A program made the translations under genes and the position numbers. A stretch of 64,000 bases of DNA from Cristatella mucedo (lineage: Eukaryota; Bryozoa; Phylactolaemata; Cristatellidae), in contig WPIO01000001.1 of the NCBI GenBank assembly GCA_009760855.2, positions 11,787,501 through 11,851,500 of the forward strand, read 5' to 3'. Below, in pieces: positions 57,301 through 64,000 of this stretch. The notes beneath the pieces are model-generated. The model was given only the letters and a program-made list of their open reading frames with translations, was not told the DNA's origin and did no database searches. Each line of letters begins with the position of its first letter. Positions within the stretch are counted from its first letter, which is position 1.

Positions 57301-57489
57301 ATGCATTGTACCTACTGTCTTGGCAGCAGCGCAGACCTTGGGTAAAAATGCACTAAATTGCACCAAAATACCGGCCTTAATCTTTATTAAGGCTCACTGC
57401 AAGAGTCGACATTCTAATTTAGCCACCATCCATATTTTCGTCATCCGGACTTTGGGTACTGCATAGTCTCTTATGATAGTAGCGATAAG

Positions 57490-57845
57490 TTTTTTGCATA
57501 GCACCCTGGGAGAACTACATCTCTTTGTAGGCACTTTACATATGCTGGACGGGCAGTATGTCAATTGATTGGTGACAACATGCACACATATAGCATGCAT
57601 AAGCATACAAAAAGGCAGTTTAAACGGACTTAGTTAACGCTGTGAGGAGTAATGGCGTTCTTAGCTTCTTTTAAATACTGTCAGGAATATCATGAAGTAA
57701 CTCGGTATTGAGTTTTGGTCTTTAGGAGCTTGTGAACTGGAGGCCAGGTTTCCAAAGGATTTGAGGTAGGACTGAGGTACTGGTTAATGACGCGAGTCAC
57801 GAGGGGTGGTACGATACGATGTCTATTTAGCTTGTAACTCCGACT
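57490..57845 (-). mobile_element. LINE-A 3' fragment, diverged
   Basis: Shows, in order, agcaccctgggagaactaca (hairpin side), ctttacatatgctg, caacatgcacacat and tttccaaaggatttgaggta. Substitutions are more frequent than in other copies. Confidence 0.65.
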
Positions 57846-57884
57846 GACAGGCAACAAGAGAATGAGGGAAGCTAAAATAATAAT

Positions 57885-58335
57885 AATTATTATTATTTTT
57901 ATTGACCATTTTATATAGCACCCTCAGAGAACTCAAATCTCTTTCTAGGCACTAAGTTAGCTGAAATGAGTGACAGAACGTTAAAATCGATAGGCTGCAT
58001 TATGGACGGCAGCGTAGGTCAGTGATAAGAGACATAATGTGGCAGTTATTTTTTAAATACGTCCACGATAGACAAGCATAGTAGCAAAGTTGGTTACCGT
58101 CTATCTGTAAGCATCTCGTTGTGCATGCAGCATGACGTACAAGTAGTGGGCTGCAGGTTCCAGATGGTAAGTTACAAATGAGTGGACGAACATGGCTGTG
58201 GCATCCTTGCCTAAGCAGATCCCCGGGTTTTTTGCAGCTAAACATCGCTGAGCAGGAACTTTGGGTGTTCCACTGCAATGGCAGCGATATAGTGAACAAC
58301 GAGCTTTGCAGCTACGCAAATTTAGCCGCTGGATT
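57885..58335 (-). mobile_element. LINE-A fragment with internal deletion
   Basis: The 3' end (ATT repeats, agcaccctcagagaactcaa) is joined almost directly to the upstream coding block reading CLGKDATAMFVHSFVTYHLE, related to the VHAFVTSRLDF motif of other copies. The C-terminal coding part is missing. Confidence 0.6.
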
Positions 58336-59139
58336 ATAACTGAGAGCCGCTTATGATATGGCCGCGATAAGCCGATGCGTTTGAGCCGATTGTTAATGAC
58401 TAAGTACGAATGCTATTATTGTAGGACTTACGACCTGGGAATTGTGTAAAGCACGGACCTGACCGCTTTGGGTGACTGCTGGCCTGTCGAAGTTGAGTTG
58501 CTTACTGTAAGCTGTAAAGGAATCTTTTGGAAGTCACGCGCGGCATCAGCCTAGTTTATAGGCAATTGCTTGCGCTTTTTCCAATAAGCTGCTGATATTG
58601 GCGCGGTTGGTGGAGAACATCGAGCATTGTGTCGTTGGCATATTATTGCTGTCGGCGTATGTTTCGAGCACCAGGTCGTTGCACATTGCACGCGTAGTGC
58701 AGCAGTATGCTGCGTTTTAGCCGCTCCGGTGGCGGCCGATCTAGCGGAGTCTCACGGAAGCACAGGCGTAGACTAAGCGGTAAAGAGACTTAAACTGTAT
58801 TCCTCTCAAAGCCCACATATATATATGAATGGCTCAATTATTTACCCTTGATGAGGCGCTCCAAATACAAAAGCATCTGGGGTTAGAGTGGCACGCACAG
58901 AATCAGGCACACACTACAGCTACCAGAATTAGTGAGGGTCGGGCAGTCAAAAGTTGGGGATTAGTCATTGAAGTCAAAAGTTTGGGATTAGTTTCGTGCT
59001 CGCTCTGCATTTTGTCCAGCAGTTTGCAATGGTAGGCGATCGACGAGCATCGGTAGGGTGACTCGTAGCCAAGGCAGGAAGTTAGCTGAAAAGGACAAGC
59101 AACCGACCGAAGACTCTGTGCAAGTAATTTAATGTAATG
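58336..59139. other. No gene; possible gypsy LTR relic
   Basis: 58765-58815 (ggagtctcacgg, then agcggtaaagagac, then ctctcaaagccc) resembles 24585-24650 next to the gypsy-like element. This might be part of its LTR. The rest is unassigned. Confidence 0.3.
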
Positions 59140-59325
59140 TAATGTACTTTCGTCTGTAACTCCCCGAAGCCATAAAGACTATGTGGGTGTTACGTATGAG
59201 AGTTTTTTATAGCGCTTCACAGCCTAAGCGGCTTACGGTACGCATTCGGTAGCCAACAGACTTCATCTCACGCAAAAGAGAAAGTGGGAAGCATAGCAGA
59301 GATAGGAGAGCAGTTGAGGTAGTTG
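59140..59325 (-). mobile_element. LINE-B 3' end, interrupted
   Basis: Matches the LINE-B copy at 36 kb from taactccccgaagccataaa to gagcagttgaggtagt, where the match stops abruptly. The next LINE-B sequence appears at 60303, so later insertions and loss of about 490 bp separate the two pieces. Confidence 0.75.
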
Positions 59326-60065
59326 TGTACCCAGGCTGGGTTTGGTTGGCAGGGACCGGACGGCTATAGTGAGGGTTAGGGTCACCGGTTAGACCGGGGT
59401 CGGACCCTACGGCATGGCCGGATGTATGCGGTGACGTGAGGTCACCGGGGCTCTTGGGTACGGGAAGTTGGCCAAGTAAATCGTGGTGTTGGAGGCTCCC
59501 GGTCTCGCCGAGTTATGCACCTGGATTCGTGCAGGCGTGCTCCGGCGATGCTGCCACGCACGCAAGGGAACGAGTACCCAAGGCCCGAGTGGAGCTGGAT
59601 AGCTCGCTCGTTGTTGACTTGTTTATACCGCGTTCCCCGAGTAGCGTGTTCGTGACCCCCCGTGTATTGGCGTCTTTCGGTGGAAGCTTACGACTGTGGT
59701 AGTTGTCGACTCGGACTAGCCAGCAGTTACTCAGCCAGCCGGGTTTTGGACGGCGTACGCTCGTACTGTTGGACTCGGAGTCGGTACAACGACAGGACTG
59801 CGGAAGCCGACTGACCCCAACTAACACGTTTGTTCGCGCTTGCTGCGTCATCTTGCGCTCCCATAGTGTATAATGTATAGGATCCTCCCTGTAGACTTGT
59901 TTAGTTCCCCTGTTGTTGTTGGCGCATGCGTTATTATAAAAATGTTTAACCTGACGGCCGCTCGTCTTACCCTAGCTCGGCGGCATGACGAGCGGCAGCG
60001 TGGCCGGAGTATGACGGGTTTGGCGGGAATTAGCCTCTGACCCCTGGAACCCGGTTACAGTTGTG
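59326..60065. repeat. LTR-like interspersed repeat, copy 2
   Basis: Starts tgtgtacccaggctggg and ends in ggttaca, an LTR-like TG...CA outline of about 740 bp. Its second half shares ordered strings with 28230-28660 (cagttactcagc, gacggcgtacgctcgtact, gacaggactgcggaagc, cctccctgtagactt). It is GC-rich and has no recognisable protein. Confidence 0.5.
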
Positions 60066-60114
60066 TAGGGGCTCGTGGGCGCGCGATAGCGGCGCGACGA
60101 AGTGCGAAGCCCCC

Positions 60115-60300
60115 ACAAGCAAGTCCTAGCTGATTTAACAGCCTCTTTTTGTATAGTGACAGAAGAGCCTTCACGGCTATCACCACCGCTTGCAGTGGCG
60201 ATAAAGGAGCGCCCACCGCAGGAATTGAACTCACGACCTCGGCGCCGAGGTCGTGAAAGCAACCGCCTTACCTAGTGTGCCATCACGGCTCACCGTGTGT
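60115..60300 (-). mobile_element. SINE-2 (tRNA-derived)
   Basis: On the minus strand: gagccgtgatggcacactag, taaggcggttgctttcacga, gtgagttcaattcctgcggt, the arm gcaagcggtggtgatagccg and the tail ggctcttctgtcactataca with gaggctgttaaatcagct. Very similar to the copy at 24958. Confidence 0.85.
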
Positions 60301-60302
60301 TT

Positions 60303-60965
60303 TTTTTCAAGCCACTGTGGAAGACAGCTCCTAATCTTGGATAGGGATCAAACGTGATGGCTAGCTGCAGAATCGGTCTTCTGAATGGAGCTTTTAAAAT
60401 CGAGGCAGCTGTCCAAAACCACACCGAAATTTCGAGCACGTGGTGATGGTCTTACAACAGCATCACCTATTAGAAGAGCAAAGCATTTTAATCCAGCCAC
60501 ACGCTTATGGTGTCCTATGAGCAGCAGTTCGATGTTGTCATTATTTAGTTTTGAGAAGTTTTCCGAGATCCGGGATCGAATGTTGGCAAGGCAAGCATTT
60601 ACCTTATCAGTTGCTGTATCAGATTCCGAGGGTTTAATGACAAATACAGTTGAGTATCGTCAGCTTAAAAGTGATATCCTATTCCGCGGGCCTTAATCGC
60701 TCTTCCCAGAGGTTGCGTATAAATGGAGAACAGCAAGGGACCGCGGACGAACCCTCGAGGGACTCCACTGGTGACCCGTCTCGTGTGTGACACCCGACAC
60801 CCACGCGACATGGACTGAACACGATCAGGCAAGTACGATTTAAACCACGCCAGTGCCTCGTCTGCCAGACCAATCGTTGTTCTCAATCGCTCAAGTAGAA
60901 CATCGTTGATCAATGCTGCCGAAGGCAGCTGACAGATCTAGCAAAGCTAGGGCAGTGACATTCCA
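60303..60965 (-). mobile_element. LINE-B reverse-transcriptase part
   Basis: The minus strand reads ALALLDLSAAF near 60.95 kb, then DEALAWFKSYLPDRVQSMSR and VTSGVPRGFVRGPLLFSIYT, then ADDTQLYLSLN at about 60.65 kb, and NIELLLIGHHKRVAG toward 60.5 kb. These are the palm blocks and YxDD box of a LINE reverse transcriptase. Indels and stops break the frame. It is the upstream part of the LINE-B copy whose 3' end is at 59140-59325. Confidence 0.8.
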
Positions 60966-63339
60966 GCTATCCAGGGGACGCTGATCAGCTTCCGCGGCGG
61001 CGGCGGACGGACGAACACTGTGGACGATGAATCAACAAAATTTCTCTCTGCAGCGGTGCGCGAGCCTTCTTCAACTGAATGCAGCCGCGCAGCATGTGCC
61101 GCCTAAACGAGAGGACTTTTGAGGATAAACTCGGCCTCGGAAGTCCCACATTTTCTATTGGTAGTCCCGACAGCTGCAAGCGAATAGGAAAATCGATGAC
61201 ATTTCCGCTGGCGTTAGAAAGCAGCTCGCAGCTTTAGCGGCTCGCGTCACTCGTTCTCACGGTGAATGACTAGCTAGACTCCACGAAGAACGCCAGGAGA
61301 ACGACGCGCTCGCGAATTAGAAGCGGGCTTGGTTGTGGCAAATGATTCGGTAGCTGACTTTTCGCGATTTGGTTCCGTGTTATTACGAAAGCTGAAAATT
61401 CCTGCACAGCAAGAGCCACGGCTGAGCCAACTCTGGGACTAGGCTGAGTTCTCACGCTGACCGACAAGGCCAAGGTCGCGGATTGGCTCCTCCGTGCCTA
61501 GCTGAGCTGATCCACCACTTTCAGCCTCCTTGTGCGCTCAGGTCATGTGTGGACAATTAACTAGTTGCTCCAGCGGTCGGGAAAGGTTCGAAAACTGGGT
61601 AAACATGTTGACGTTTTTTGGCATTTTGCCTAAATAAAGACAAACAAAATGTAAATGCAATCCCAGACAAATTAACAGAATATAGTGAATAAAGTTGTTA
61701 TGTGAGACCTATTTACACCGGACGTGTATTGAGCTCATCAAAATGACTTTCTTTAAAAAATAATGGCCCCCGAACTGCGTTTTTTTGGCGAACCTTGTAA
61801 ATATAAGTAACTCAGCTCTAAGGGGACGCGCAGACCATCACTTGAAACTATGAAAAAACGTTTCAAAATAATGACACTCCCTCGAAGTCCACCGTCCGGC
61901 AAGTAGTTATAACAATTAAGAGGCTTAAACCCGATCGAGCCAAGTGTGGCCGCGCCCCCAGCGCATGTTAGCCCACCTACGGCAAACGACTATCCAAGCT
62001 TATAACGAATTACTTCCTTGCCATACTTATATTCAAAATATTATGTTTACATTGGCTCACAAACCAGAAGTGCGTATTTTTCGACAATCAGACTATCATT
62101 AGGGATGATGTATTGATGATTTACTGCCTCCGGGGCCGTGGTAATTAAGGAGTCCATTTCCATCGCATCTACTGAATCCTGGGACCACTAATGTGGTTCC
62201 TTTAGCAGCCATTGAACACGTGGAAAGTCGTAGACTAGGGCGGCGTGGTGACTTAGATTGAACTAGCGCGTCATTCCTTCGCAAATGTTGACTCAAATAT
62301 ATTCAAGGGAAGTTGAGGTGATTACAATTTTTATTTGTGCCGTTTATCGGTTGAGATTTTTTTGGCGAATGCGGGTCAGACGCCCGAATCTCACGGCTGG
62401 TTTGACTGTCTTGAGCTAACGTGGATATGTTTTGTTGATGAAATAATGGGATTGTAATGTATACCTATCCCTAAGATTTGTATTTACCTATTTATTGAAT
62501 TTTATGCGTGATGTATACCGTTGCATAGCGCTGTCGTATTATGATAGCTTAGGGTTCTCAGATTGCCTCCCACACGACCGAATCAAATGCACTAAGGTAT
62601 GTGGTTCTAAATTAGAAGACTACAGACCGAGTAACGCGGTCTTCTATGTCTTAACCAACATGCGTTTACAGCTGCAGTTGTCTTCTCAAAATGTTTTCCA
62701 AACAATGGTACTTTGTGACTCATAAATGCTGCAGCTTGACCAAAATCTCACCGGTCAACGTGAAATTTGGAATGTAGGTTGGGCTCACCAGCCTCCAGGT
62801 TATTTATTGCTCATATCAGCATCATGGGTGAATAAGTATAAGCTGTGTCTGTCCCAAATGTATTTGAACTTTGATCGTGATGACAGCCAAAGGTTGACTT
62901 GTCAAATCTTTTTTATATATTTCTTTTTAGATTAATTCTTGAAGCCAAGTTTTCTGCATCTTGTTAAGGGTTTGTCATATTTCCAGAGTGACTGGTACCG
63001 AATCTGTTGATTTGATGGCATAGCCACGTATGGATGAGGTTCAGTGCAAAACATAACCGCGACTCTTATAGGTCTTCAGAAGGTGGACATGGCAGTTTCT
63101 GTTATATCAAACGATAGCTTATGTTACCCTTGTTGATTTTGCCAATTTGCATGCTAATCGTTCCATTAGTCTTGGAGAAATATCAATAAATGTGCTTTTG
63201 AGAGAGATAAAACCTATCGGGTGGTTGCCGACAGTAGCTTTTTCTCTACAGGAGTCGTAGACTGTGAAACTCACTTGTATAATCCTTACACAGCGACATA
63301 TACTTTCCCATTAATGACTCCGGCACATCTTTTCCAGCG
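60966..63339. other. No recognised gene
   Basis: A minus-strand open stretch at about 60985-61210 (FPIRLQLSGLPIENVGLPRP and onward) has coding-like composition but no recognised family. The rest is unassigned and AT-rich toward 62-63 kb. Confidence 0.4.
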
Positions 63340-63545
63340 GTCCTGAGCTGCCACTTCCATGTTACTCAGTACCTCCACTCGTGACACTACTATGCTTCTC
63401 ATTTTCGCTTTTTTGCGTGAGGTGAAGTCTGTTGGCTTCCGAAAGCCGCTTTGACATTGAGTGCGCTCTGAGCGTGCAAAAAACTCTCCCGTGTAACACC
63501 CACATAGTGTCTGTGGCATTTTGGAGTTACAAAAGGAAATACATT
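63340..63545 (+). mobile_element. LINE-B 3' end fragment
   Basis: Plus-strand order ctatgcttctcattttcgct, gaagtctgttggcttccg, gtaacacccacatagtgtct and tttggagttac is the reverse complement of the LINE-B 3' end at 36.06-36.20 kb. Confidence 0.7.
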
Positions 63546-64000
63546 TCGGAGATACATTTCTGGGACTAAAAGCAGCCCTTTGGGGGCTATTGCTGGGCAA
63601 GCGCTAAGCAAGTATGAGATGGGAAAGCCGGTTAAAGTAACAGTAGCTTCCTAAAACTAGCGGAAGTCGAAGTCTTGGCGCAATAAGTTACTGTTATAGT
63701 CCTTATCAGACAGGCAGCTAATTCCGAGAACCCCATACAGGAACTGACTGCAGCTGTCAGCGATTCTGAAACGTTAATACGCGGCTTGGTGTTCCTAATA
63801 TATCAGTGCTCAAACTGAAGTTTTTGTGTTTGTATAGATATTATGTTAGGTGTTCTACATATTATATCCTATTAACTTATCTTTAAGTATCATCAGCGCT
63901 TGTCTGCAGATTACACCACCAGGTATTCCCTCAGCCGGACTGGAATACACGTGTTGCAGGCTAGCACCAGCCATAAGTCATCTATAAGGCACATTGCATA

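Noticed and set aside
60060-60085. Retroviral-type primer-binding site after ttaca
   Set aside because: Only a partial resemblance to a tRNA 3' end, with no adjacent gag or pol sequence.

Overview
The window looks like nuclear DNA of an invertebrate animal. It has spliced genes with GT-AG introns, tRNA-derived SINEs, CR1/L2-like LINEs, a Ty3/gypsy-like LTR element, long dinucleotide microsatellites and no operon-like gene packing. I cannot name the species.

The main content is two complete cytochrome P450 genes of the CYP2 clan, both on the minus strand in head-to-tail order. CYP-A runs from 16714 down to 3597 and encodes 504 aa. CYP-B runs from 43384 down to 32067 and encodes 517 aa. Each has five coding exons, and exons 3 and 4 are exactly the same length in both genes (156 and 294 nt). 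All four introns are phase 1 in both genes, so the pair is a tandem duplication. Intron 1 is short (179 and 176 nt), while later introns reach 4.6 to 6.2 kb and hold transposable elements. A second, frameshifted copy of the last (haem-binding) exon lies inside CYP-B intron 4 at about 34.3-34.5 kb. Both proteins should be membrane-anchored monooxygenases; their substrates cannot be read from the sequence.

Layout: 0-1.8 kb, an 888-bp tandem duplication. 2.4-3.2 kb, an unassigned open frame and a purine minisatellite. 3.6-16.7 kb, CYP-A, with a LINE-A copy, SINEs, a TRIM-like pseudogene and a hAT-like MITE in its introns. 16.7-32 kb, intergenic DNA with LINE-A, a decayed gypsy-like element (about 20.9-24.7 kb, GC-richer than its surroundings), tRNA-SINEs and an LTR-like repeat. 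32-43.4 kb, CYP-B, with LINE-B copies in its introns. 43.4-64 kb, repeat-dense DNA with (CT)n and (GA)n tracts, LINE-A clusters, SINEs, one isolated exon resembling an M14 carboxypeptidase, and a LINE-B copy broken up by other repeats.

Repeat families are named locally. LINE-A is a CR1/L2-like LINE ending in a hairpin plus ATT repeats. LINE-B is a second LINE family. SINE-1 is tRNA-derived with a LINE-A-like tail. SINE-2 is tRNA-derived with a different tail. I saw no CRISPR array, rRNA gene or free-standing tRNA gene, and no convincing new multi-gene system. The most notable signals are the duplicated P450 last exon, the tail shared by SINE-1 and LINE-A, and the nested insertions.
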